A stretch of 28,824 nt of DNA from positions 1 through 28,824 of the IMG/VR virus record IMGVR_UViG_3300029922_000249; one strand, 5' to 3'. A program made the translations under genes and the position numbers. This DNA comes from a virus. Below, piece after piece: positions 1 through 8,200 of this stretch. A model generated the notes under the pieces. That model was not told where the DNA came from and searched no databases. It saw only the letters and a program-made list of their open reading frames with translations. The first letter of the stretch is position 1. The number at the start of each line of letters is the position of its first letter.

Positions 1-1441
1 GGAAATCAGTGAAAGCAACACAGCGACCATCTGTGAACTTGACAACATATTCGTCTTTCTCGTTTGAATAAAGAGCCATGTCGTCACTTACGGTTGCGAC
101 CGGGGTATACTTTTCATCACCCACAAAGATACTTTTGGGGATGCCCTCAGCGTTGGTCATTTTCATCTCAATGTCATTGTCGAATTTTACGGTAGGAGTG
201 AACTCGACTGACGCCTTCTTATACACCTGATTCAGCAGTTGATTCTTAAAGTTCGGCCCGAAGGGGATTGTCCCTCTTGCCCTGCCCATCGAATCGTACA
301 CAATAATGTACAAGGGACTAGGTTGGGATTTAAGGCTACGGTTACGGAAGTTTTTAATGACTGTGCGTGCCTCGTTGACGGTTGTCTTTGATGGCTTCTC
401 GTAAGTGAGTTCCAGATGACGATGGACTGGTGGTCGCTTGATGTTCTTTCCAGCGGCGGTAACTACCTTGTCGTAGGTCTCATTGACAAACTCCATGGGC
501 AGCTTGAACGTGCCTTCGAAGGTCTTCACTGTCGGGTCTTTGCTGATAGCCGACTGGGACTTGCTGGAGTCAGCTTCGCCGGTCATGCCTTTGAAGCAAG
601 TTAGGACGGTGGCGTAGATATGCACAATGATTTTCTCTTCAAAGCCAAGGGAAAGCATGAAAGCTGACATCTCATCCAACAACACATGAACCCCTTCAGC
701 AACAAGTTCACTCATCGTGGCTGGCTTATCTTCCACAAGGGGAAACTTCAAAGAAAACACAGTAAAATTGGGAATTCCGAGGTCTAGGGAAATGGTTGCA
801 TAGGGGCGTGAATCTCGGATAACCGAAATGTCCAGTGTTCCCGTAGCGGGAGATAGGTATGCAGTCTTATTGTTGGCGGTAACCATCTTAGCAATAGGTG
901 TCCACTCTTTCGTACTTTTGCTACGGTAGGCTACAAGCTCCATTGGGGCGTCGAACTTAAGTCGAACTTCGTTTTCAACCTCGCCTATACCTCTATCCAA
1001 ATTCAACTTCAATGTCTCATGCCAGTCCACCGATTCGTAAGGTACGCTGGCCTTCAACATGAATCGCCCATGATTACCGGGAAGGAACTCCTCGGCTGAG
1101 TGCTCATCCCACGTCCATGATTCTCCGATGTTTTCCATACGAAGAGCTTCTATCTTGGATAGAGCGACAACACGATAAAGGGTTGCGGGAAAAGCCATAC
1201 CCTCATAAAAATCCACCAGTTGGTCGTAATAGTCCTGTACCTTAGCTGAAACAAGGCCGGTGACCGCCTTATACTTCTCATCGGGTGTCATCTCATTAAA
1301 CCCGTCAACAAAATCCTCGGCATCATTAGCATACCAATCGTAGTCCTCACTGAGGTTGAGTACGTCGTACGCAGCCGAAAACTCATCGAATGCAGGAAAG
1401 TCCGAGGTAATAGCGGAGGATTTGTGGAAGTGCTTGCTCAT
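1..1441 (-). CDS. Phage protein with ADP-ribosyltransferase-like motifs near its N-terminus (3' end missing)
   Basis: I translated the reverse strand by hand from the ATG at 1441. The frame stays open for 480 codons to the window edge, so the C-terminus is missing. The N-terminus is MSKHFHKSSAITSDF. Residues 80-172 carry three spaced motifs like those of R-S-E ADP-ribosyltransferases: an arginine in LYR (R90), an aromatic Ser/Thr strand followed by acidic/Ala/Phe residues (ESWTWDEHSAEEF, about 107-119), and an E-x-E ahead of EVRL (E156, E158). Some phage proteins of this fold keep the same pattern. Residues 180-480 are not recognised. The start lies 8 bp after the stop of the DUF723 endonuclease gene, with only a weak purine-rich site upstream, so it is probably the last visible gene of the tail operon. 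It could be a virion-packaged host-modifying enzyme or an unrelated structural protein. The coding region is firm; the enzyme call is tentative. Confidence 0.85.
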   Translation of the reverse strand, partial: MSKHFHKSSAITSDFPAFDEFSAAYDVLNLSEDYDWYANDAEDFVDGFNEMTPDEKYKAVTGLVSAKVQDYYDQLVDFYEGMAFPATLYRVVALSKIEALRMENIGESWTWDEHSAEEFLPGNHGRFMLKASVPYESVDWHETLKLNLDRGIGEVENEVRLKFDAPMELVAYRSKSTKEWTPIAKMVTANNKTAYLSPATGTLDISVIRDSRPYATISLDLGIPNFTVFSLKFPLVEDKPATMSELVAEGVHVLLDEMSAFMLSLGFEEKIIVHIYATVLTCFKGMTGEADSSKSQSAISKDPTVKTFEGTFKLPMEFVNETYDKVVTAAGKNIKRPPVHRHLELTYEKPSKTTVNEARTVIKNFRNRSLKSQPSPLYIIVYDSMGRARGTIPFGPNFKNQLLNQVYKKASVEFTPTVKFDNDIEMKMTNAEGIPKSIFVGDEKYTPVATVSDDMALYSNEKDEYVVKFTDGRCVAFTDF

Positions 1442-1449
1442 AATGTTCT

Positions 1450-2628
1450 CTACTTAGATTCCGCTAGGCAAAAACTACAGGATTGGTTGACAAAACGGAC
1501 CACCCTTGACTTAATGGTGGCGAATTCCCAGTGAGGTACGACCAGCAGCGGAATACCTTTGTCTGCGGTGAATCGTTCTTTTATGTAGTCTCTCTTTTGA
1601 ACGCCTCCGAAAGCTATTGCAGCCCTTTCTTTCGATATTCCGAAAAATCGGACTGGTGTGTAATGTTGCTGCCCATGATACTCAATCAACCCCACCACAA
1701 CCCCTGACTTCATTAATGCAAAATCAAAAGGTAAGGGATGTCTATCTCTACACTCTAAAAACTTGTATTGCGGCTGATAACAAGCTGTAATCGAATCCAG
1801 AACATTACGAATGGAACGCTCCCCTCTGGACTCTTTACACTTCGGGCAACCTTGACCTCTCATGTGTTTATCCGGGCTCTGCTTGTAATCCCCGTGGGTT
1901 GGACATGTGATAGATAGTTTTATTAGAGCCCCCGTGTATACCGAGTTCTGATACGTGTACCTTCCTTTGTGTTCTCGATTGGCCTGTCTAATAAACTCTT
2001 CCAAGTTTAAACGACGTGATTCTTCGGCTTTACCCCTCCCACACTTAGGACATCCCTGCCCTTTAAGGTGGTTATTTGGGGTCTGCTCAAAGTCACCATG
2101 TTCGGGGCATGTGATGAAAACTTTGGTGCAGTCGTTGATATAGATAGCATTTGAATAAGAGTATATACACCCATGTGCTATCGTAGCTCTCTGTATGAAA
2201 CTCTCTAAGGTGGCACTTCTGGCTTTAGAAGATGCATCATGACCACATTGGGGGCACCCAGAACCTTGAAGGTGACTATGGGGTGTTTGCTCGAAATCTC
2301 CATGAACTCTACACGTTATTGAAACCCTAGTCAGAGCCGACAAATATCTAGTTTTAGTGTAGGAGTATGCATTACCATGCCGCTCTTTAGCTTTTTCAAT
2401 GAAATTGGATTGAGTGGTGGACGAGGCTGAAATACTACAGTGTCTGCACCCCCTTCCATCAAGATGGTGATTTGCTCTCTGTATAAAATCTCCATGCTTA
2501 AAACACGTAATTATGACTCGGGTTTTACCGTTCACATACTGCGTGTTTCCATAAGCGTACTTGAACCCATGTTTTAGCTGAGCCCTTTTAATGAACTCCT
2601 CTCTCGTAAGTTTTACTCCTTTCGGCAC
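1450..2628 (-). CDS. Free-standing homing-type endonuclease: four DUF723 zinc modules plus a PD-(D/E)XK-like nuclease domain
   Basis: The 392-aa protein has four tandem modules (about residues 10-64, 75-128, 141-196 and 210-264). Each follows F-I-x-x-A...HG-x-Y-x-Y...ITC-x-x-HGD-F-x-Q...H-L-x-G-x-GC-x-x-C, the DUF723 pattern, with paired cysteines likely binding zinc and helping DNA recognition. The last 120 residues look like a Vsr/PD-(D/E)XK-type nuclease: PFDF with D302, IEYHGQQHY with E316, then D347-x-x-K350 and a hydrophobic GIPLLVVPHW strand. I chose the GTG at 2628 because AGGAG lies 5 bp upstream. The ATG at 2688 would overlap the preceding tail gene by 52 bp and has no comparable site. 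The gene sits between the I-like tail gene and the ART-like gene, where mobile endonucleases commonly insert. The likely role is selfish spread by cutting phages that lack it. Cleavage specificity cannot be inferred. Confidence 0.88.
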   Translation of the reverse strand: MPKGVKLTREEFIKRAQLKHGFKYAYGNTQYVNGKTRVIITCFKHGDFIQRANHHLDGRGCRHCSISASSTTQSNFIEKAKERHGNAYSYTKTRYLSALTRVSITCRVHGDFEQTPHSHLQGSGCPQCGHDASSKARSATLESFIQRATIAHGCIYSYSNAIYINDCTKVFITCPEHGDFEQTPNNHLKGQGCPKCGRGKAEESRRLNLEEFIRQANREHKGRYTYQNSVYTGALIKLSITCPTHGDYKQSPDKHMRGQGCPKCKESRGERSIRNVLDSITACYQPQYKFLECRDRHPLPFDFALMKSGVVVGLIEYHGQQHYTPVRFFGISKERAAIAFGGVQKRDYIKERFTADKGIPLLVVPHWEFATIKSRVVRFVNQSCSFCLAESK

Positions 2629-2636
2629 TATCTCTC

Positions 2637-5255
2637 CTATTCGTACGTATATGACTGGAAAAAATCCCCCCCACTGATTTCCCAACAAAGGTCAGTTCTG
2701 GGTGAGAGTAACCCCATGGGGTGATTTACATCCCAATTAGAGACTTCGGAAGTCGGATTATTGGTAGAATCAACCACCTGAATCCACTTGGCTGGGGTGT
2801 TGAGGTAGTTGGAGCCAAGGTATTCCCACAGAACCGTTCCATCATAGGTTGGTACACTTGTTGACGTGCTGAACCCGACACGGATAGAGGCGTTGCTTTC
2901 GTTCTGCAAATCAGAGTTGTAGTTTGCATGAGTGTAAGTCAATGAAACAGTGTTTGGACTGGATGTTGTGTTAATCGCAACAACTGGCAATGTCAAACCG
3001 TTCAGAAAAGTCGCGAATGAAAAGTTGTAGATGGTCAGACTGCTGACCCCGGCTACAAGCCCCATACTGGCTAACCCACTCGACAGCATTAAAGTAAGGA
3101 CGTTGCCTGAAATCACCACTGCGTTCGGGGCGTTCGCCACATTGACTGTTGGAGAGGTGGTTCCCCCGACGACAGCAAGCTCCAGATTGCCGCTGTTATC
3201 AATAGCGTACTGCCCCGTATAAAACGAAGTCGTTGGGTTCCACGGTTGAATACCCGCCACATACTGACCATTTGCTGCCTGATAGTACGCTTGATATACA
3301 GAAGGGGCAAACTGTCCCTCGATACCAACCAAGGGAGCCCAGTCGGTTGTTTGTGTTAATGGGTTGTTATTCTCATTGCTTTTCAAAGCACGATATAACT
3401 GCCACCCGCCCGGTGTCCATACACCATCACTAAAACTACCGGAGGTTGAGACACTCACAGCACGCACAAGCGCACCCTTGGGGTATGTGATCGAACTATC
3501 CCACACCTGTGGACTGCCCTGTAACGTCTGCCAATTTGTTTGGCTCAACGGAGTGAACATCTGACGCCCATAAGAAGCGAGTGTAGTGTTCGGGTTGCCA
3601 ACGACGACGATAGGCGCTTGATACAACATAGGGTTGTATGGTGGCTCTTCATATTGCTGGATAATTATTCGAAGTGTGTCATTGATGCCCGAACCCACGC
3701 AATTTACATCTTGATAGTACCCTTGATAATAGGGTTTTTGTGAAGATGACAAGGCAGTGTATGCTGTCGTTGTAATTTGCGGAGTGCCGATGTTGATCCA
3801 CGTCACTCCACCATCTGTGACAGTTCCCTGAAGACTTGAGTTCCAGCTTGGTGTAGAGGAGCCAGAGACCCCTCCCGTTGTCGCGAGTTGGATGTTTCCA
3901 TTACTGTCCTGAAGAAGGCTACCTGCAACGTAGTTAGTGTCTGCTATCCATGCAATTACAGGGGTTCCTATATTTGTCCAAACCACCTGACCGTCTGAAG
4001 TAACGGCGTCGAGAACGGTCGTCCATCCCGGTGCCACTGAATCAGAAGTTCCAGCGGTCGTGACTTTTTGAAGGTACCCATTGGAGTCCTGAATAATGGT
4101 GTTCAAAGCATAATGGGTGTCAGGAGACCACGCAAGTGGGGCTGAAACATACGCTATGAGGCTGTAGTATTGCTGTTGACTTTCGGCCACCACATTTAGT
4201 TGAGCCTGTGTCAGGTATCGAGGGCTGATAAAACAATCAATGTTTTCATCCGCCCCAAAAATGGTGGCGAACTCGACGCCAACATGGGCTGGTTTAGCGA
4301 GGTCAACTGCACCATACAGGGAATTTGTAATCTGTTGTAACTCTTGTAGACTCTCTACATCAGTGAAGGGATCATCGCCTCCAACATTGACACTTACGGT
4401 CACCGTGTTTCGATAACTCTGATCGTAAAACCCATTTCCAATCTGCTTGTAGAGTTCCTCTACTATAATGTCTTTCCCCGTGTAAGCATAAATGACATCC
4501 TGAATGGATTTAACCGTGGCACCTTCCTGATAGGCCGCGAGAAGGTCGATGAGCATATCACGATACCCGTTTGGGTATGCAAGCGTGCTGGGTGCGACGC
4601 CACCGCTCGTCCATACTACGGAGCCATCCGTCGTAGTACCGCCTGTGGTGACCGCCCACAGGGGCTCAGTTAACCCTGTCTGACCGGGGGTGGTCGCTAT
4701 TTGAACATTCCCATTACTATCGAGGATTGCCTCGTTTAGAATAACCCCTCTATCCGACACCCATTGACCGAATGAGGAACCAAACGCCCCCGAATCAAAC
4801 TGAGACAACTGCTGAAAATTACCTGTTACAAACAGGGGGTTAGCATACTCACGTTTGATGTCCGGAGGGGTTAAATATTTGGGGTTTTTTGTAACCACAT
4901 CGTACGAGTACATATACTCAATACGAGCCAACTCCATGGAAACTGCGCGTAAGAACGACCCCCAAACACTCTGGTCATTACGTGTAGTATAGTAGTTCGC
5001 CATCGCGTTGATTAGGGATTGATACCGGGCGTCCTCGTATTGTAAGAGGTCTTCCCTGCTCTTCAAATAGTATTGGTCTTCTTGGGTTACCTCTGGCATT
5101 TGAACCCATACTGACGGCGACAGGGAAGGTTCCTGATTTAGAGAACCCGAAGCGGTGCAAATGTAACTAGACCTACCATAGGTTACCGCATCTAGGTAGT
5201 TATACTGAGTCGTGGATACCCATGCCCCCTGCGAATTGTATAGAGGTGAAGCCAT
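2637..5255 (-). CDS. Large tail/baseplate protein, gpI-like, with carbohydrate-binding-like repeats
   Basis: The 872-aa protein begins with a CBM5/12-like stretch (residues 9-52: W-x5-Y...Y, then W). A helical part follows (about 56-150: SREDLLQYEDARYQSL, then ARIEYMYSYDV). Residues 230-275 (YRDMLIDLLAAYQEGATVKS) resemble the core of gpI-type proteins, which join baseplate wedge to tail fibre. Three related modules (163-217, 372-432, 435-492) share W-x5-Y, a D-S-N-G-x-x-Q strand, a TT-G stretch and DG-x-V-x-W. Another CBM5/12-like unit lies at about 583-642 (W-D-x-S-x-x-YP-x-G, YRAL-x-S-N-E-N-N). P2 gpI is about 180 residues, so most of this chain is added decoration. The start has AAGGA 5 bp upstream, and the preceding J-like gene's stop lies in that site, suggesting coupled translation. 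Position right after the J-like gene supports the call; the exact family is uncertain. Confidence 0.75.
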   Translation of the reverse strand: MASPLYNSQGAWVSTTQYNYLDAVTYGRSSYICTASGSLNQEPSLSPSVWVQMPEVTQEDQYYLKSREDLLQYEDARYQSLINAMANYYTTRNDQSVWGSFLRAVSMELARIEYMYSYDVVTKNPKYLTPPDIKREYANPLFVTGNFQQLSQFDSGAFGSSFGQWVSDRGVILNEAILDSNGNVQIATTPGQTGLTEPLWAVTTGGTTTDGSVVWTSGGVAPSTLAYPNGYRDMLIDLLAAYQEGATVKSIQDVIYAYTGKDIIVEELYKQIGNGFYDQSYRNTVTVSVNVGGDDPFTDVESLQELQQITNSLYGAVDLAKPAHVGVEFATIFGADENIDCFISPRYLTQAQLNVVAESQQQYYSLIAYVSAPLAWSPDTHYALNTIIQDSNGYLQKVTTAGTSDSVAPGWTTVLDAVTSDGQVVWTNIGTPVIAWIADTNYVAGSLLQDSNGNIQLATTGGVSGSSTPSWNSSLQGTVTDGGVTWINIGTPQITTTAYTALSSSQKPYYQGYYQDVNCVGSGINDTLRIIIQQYEEPPYNPMLYQAPIVVVGNPNTTLASYGRQMFTPLSQTNWQTLQGSPQVWDSSITYPKGALVRAVSVSTSGSFSDGVWTPGGWQLYRALKSNENNNPLTQTTDWAPLVGIEGQFAPSVYQAYYQAANGQYVAGIQPWNPTTSFYTGQYAIDNSGNLELAVVGGTTSPTVNVANAPNAVVISGNVLTLMLSSGLASMGLVAGVSSLTIYNFSFATFLNGLTLPVVAINTTSSPNTVSLTYTHANYNSDLQNESNASIRVGFSTSTSVPTYDGTVLWEYLGSNYLNTPAKWIQVVDSTNNPTSEVSNWDVNHPMGLLSPRTDLCWEISGGDFFQSYTYE
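3780..4142 (-). repeat. Two tandem carbohydrate-binding-like modules in the I-like protein
   Basis: Residues 372-432 and 435-492 of the 872-aa protein are two adjacent copies: AW-x-x-D-T-x-Y, L/I-x-Q-DSNG-x-x-Q, TT-x-G-x-S, a W, then DG-x-V-x-W-x-NIGTP. A third, looser copy lies at residues 163-217 (4605-4769), and a fourth is in the J-like protein (8985-9161). Confidence 0.8.
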
Positions 5256-5264
5256 TTACATCCT

Positions 5265-8200
5265 TTAGTTACCGTTAGTTATATACGAGATTGTGACGTT
5301 TCCGGGGGTGACGTACTCGGTGCTAGATAAAATAATGTCACTAGCCCCGCCTGCTCCGTAAACTTGGTAGGTCACGAAAAATGAGAGAAGGGAAGGATTC
5401 TTTACAGTAGCCGGAACCGTGACAATGACTTTTTGGTTATACGCCGAACTCAAAGCTGTCGTCGCATTGATTCGGTCATTGGTTCCGATAATGTAAAAAG
5501 AACCGGCTGAGGACAACGTCGCCGGAGTTGCAGCCGTGGTAAGGAACTGTTGAATCGAATTTGTACGAGTGTATGCCTGACCCTGATATAGGAGGCCAAC
5601 AAAGGCTTCAGGTGTACCACCCGAGGGCATTGTGCTATCTGGAAGAACTGGCTTCTGTGTAATGAAACTATTGGCTGGCGTTGTGCTTCCCGCGAACGCC
5701 GGGTCTGAAGACAATGGAATCCACGTGGTTCCAGTCGGAATAACCACACCAATGTCGTAGGAGCCATCACTCTTGGCACACTTAGTCAGAGGAAGATTGA
5801 CCGTCTGTACTCCGGTTACTCCCATGACCTGCTGAACAATTTCTGACTGATAAAGAGAGGCATTCGCATTATCCAATACGAGGTCTATGGTACTGCGGAT
5901 AATGGGATCGACAACATCCGCCGAAGCATTCGCCTGTAAAGTCACTGTCATAGAAACATCGACCGGGTTGGCCACCATTGCTTTCACAAGAACATCTGCT
6001 GCTGCGTGCTTAGTGGTTGCAATCTGATTAGCGAGGATTTCCACAAAGGCTGGATATTCAGTAGCAAATGTGAACGCCTCAGTAATGAAGTAAGACACGC
6101 TTACAGCCGCCCCATCAGGAATACGGGTAGTGCCGATGTTTGCAGCCGACCGAGCAATGGCTGCTGTGCCAGAAACTGCGGCTACAACAAGAACATAGTC
6201 TTGATTTTCTACCATCACAGTGCCGTTATATGTCACCTTGATGTAACGATTATCATGTGGGATCAGCGCCCCTACAAGCCCAGTGGATAGTGATAGGTTC
6301 ACCGTTCCATCTGAATTTAACGTTGCCCCATCCAACGTAAGGGTGGTGTTCCCGTAACTCTCAGGGAGCCACGTGTTATACACAAATCCTTGGTTGTTCA
6401 ACGTAGAGAATGCCGTGCCTGATAGAGTCTGAGACTCTCCCGATACAAACGTCAAATTTTCAGCAACTTCAAACTTGTTGTAAGTAACTAGAATTTGCTG
6501 GTTGTTCTGAATTGTACTTCCTGCAACTGTGCCGGTTGTTGCAATCGGGGTTGTGTTCAAACTTGATGTGAACGTTACTGTGAAAGACGAACCATTTGAA
6601 GAAGTCACCGTCAAAACGGTGGAGGAGGGGAACAGGGTCGCCAATTCAGGTGTGGTTAAATTGTTAACAGTGACAGTAGCTCCGACCCCGAACAAGTTAT
6701 TGCATGTAAAAACTGCCTGACTTGATGTCCCTAGAATCTGAATCGCTGTGACCTGCACAGTAACTTGAAGTGGTTTAATGCCATAGGTGTGGTAGGCTCC
6801 TATAGAAGCAAGAGCGTAGTCTGTACCAAAGCCATATAAGGTGGATTGGTCACTAGAAAGAACTGAAACCACGTTACCAAGATTCCCGTTAATGTCCACT
6901 GTTAGACTCATACCTGAATCAATCGTTACAAAACTACCACTGACTGCGGTTATTGTCTTTGTAGTCGAAGCAGTGGCGGTGGTTGATACATTGACAAAAT
7001 CTCCAGCCTGATTAGACCCACCATTCAACAAGAAATCAGAGGTGTGGATTAAGTCGATGAGATTAGACGCCACTGTACCTGTTTGACTGGCCTGACCAAT
7101 AACAGAGTTCACCGCAACCACTGGTTGAAACGCTGGGGCGTCAGTGAGAGGAGATTGGTATCTTGCCAACAATTGGTAGGTCGTGCTTCCTGATTGGGTA
7201 GATAGATTGGAAATAGCCGCCCTATTTGTCGCGGGTGCTCCATTGAGTACCAAAGGAATAGAAATCTGAGATAGTGGGTCGCCGACAATTTGGTAGGCCA
7301 GATCGTTCGGATTCAATATAATATAGCCCCCCACATTATCGAATTGAGCATTCTCTAGGCCAAGATAAAAACTCCCATTTGATCCGGTGACAAGAAGCTG
7401 CACTCCTTGGTACAGGGGGTATAGAAGAGAGGCAAAATTTGGAATCTGAGCACTTAGCGTGTTCCTATTAAACGAGTTTAGTGTGATGTACGTTGTAGGA
7501 GTCCCAAACGTGCCAGTGTTCTTATATTGAAACCCAACCACTTCATCCTGCTCAGAGAAGCTGATACCTCTCGTATAAATATCCACACAACCATACACAT
7601 GCTTTTGACGAATTGAATCCCAGTCACGGAGCATCTCAGTCGCCCCCGCCGCAACCACAACTGCGGAGGTTATTCCGGGGGTTTCAAGTGCTGTGGTAAG
7701 GTATCCGTTACGTGTACCTGAATCCACCCCTGTTACCGACCGGGTTATGATACGAGAGGCAAAGCTGGAGTTAATTTCTCTATCCTGTCCGAATGCCGCT
7801 GCCACCAAATTTGTGCAGTACCATCCTGAAGGGGCTCCAGAGCCAAGATTATTGATTGTTCCAGACCCTACGTTTGTGTTACTTCCTGCGGATTGGCAAG
7901 AGGCTGGTACGCTTAGTGCCCACCAACCATTGACCGGGTTGTAATACGTGTTAGTAGAGCTTGTCGCTATACTGGCGGAGCCGGTTGTCACAAAATTTAA
8001 AGCTGAAGTCTGTGCGTCAGCTATTGTAGAAACAATGAGGCCGGTAGGAAACACCACCGAAGAAGTTGGTTTGACGTATGTGTAGAACGTGATGGTTACA
8101 ACCGAAGAAGTTGCACCAAGGCGGCTGAGACCAGCACGCTCACCAAGTACATCAAACTGACTGTCAATAAATGTTTGAGTGTCGGTGGGGTTTAATCCAT

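Noticed and set aside
2629-2688. Upstream ATG (2688) as start of the DUF723 endonuclease
   Set aside because: It would overlap the tail gene by 52 bp and lacks a ribosome binding site, whereas GTG at 2628 has AGGAG at 5 bp.
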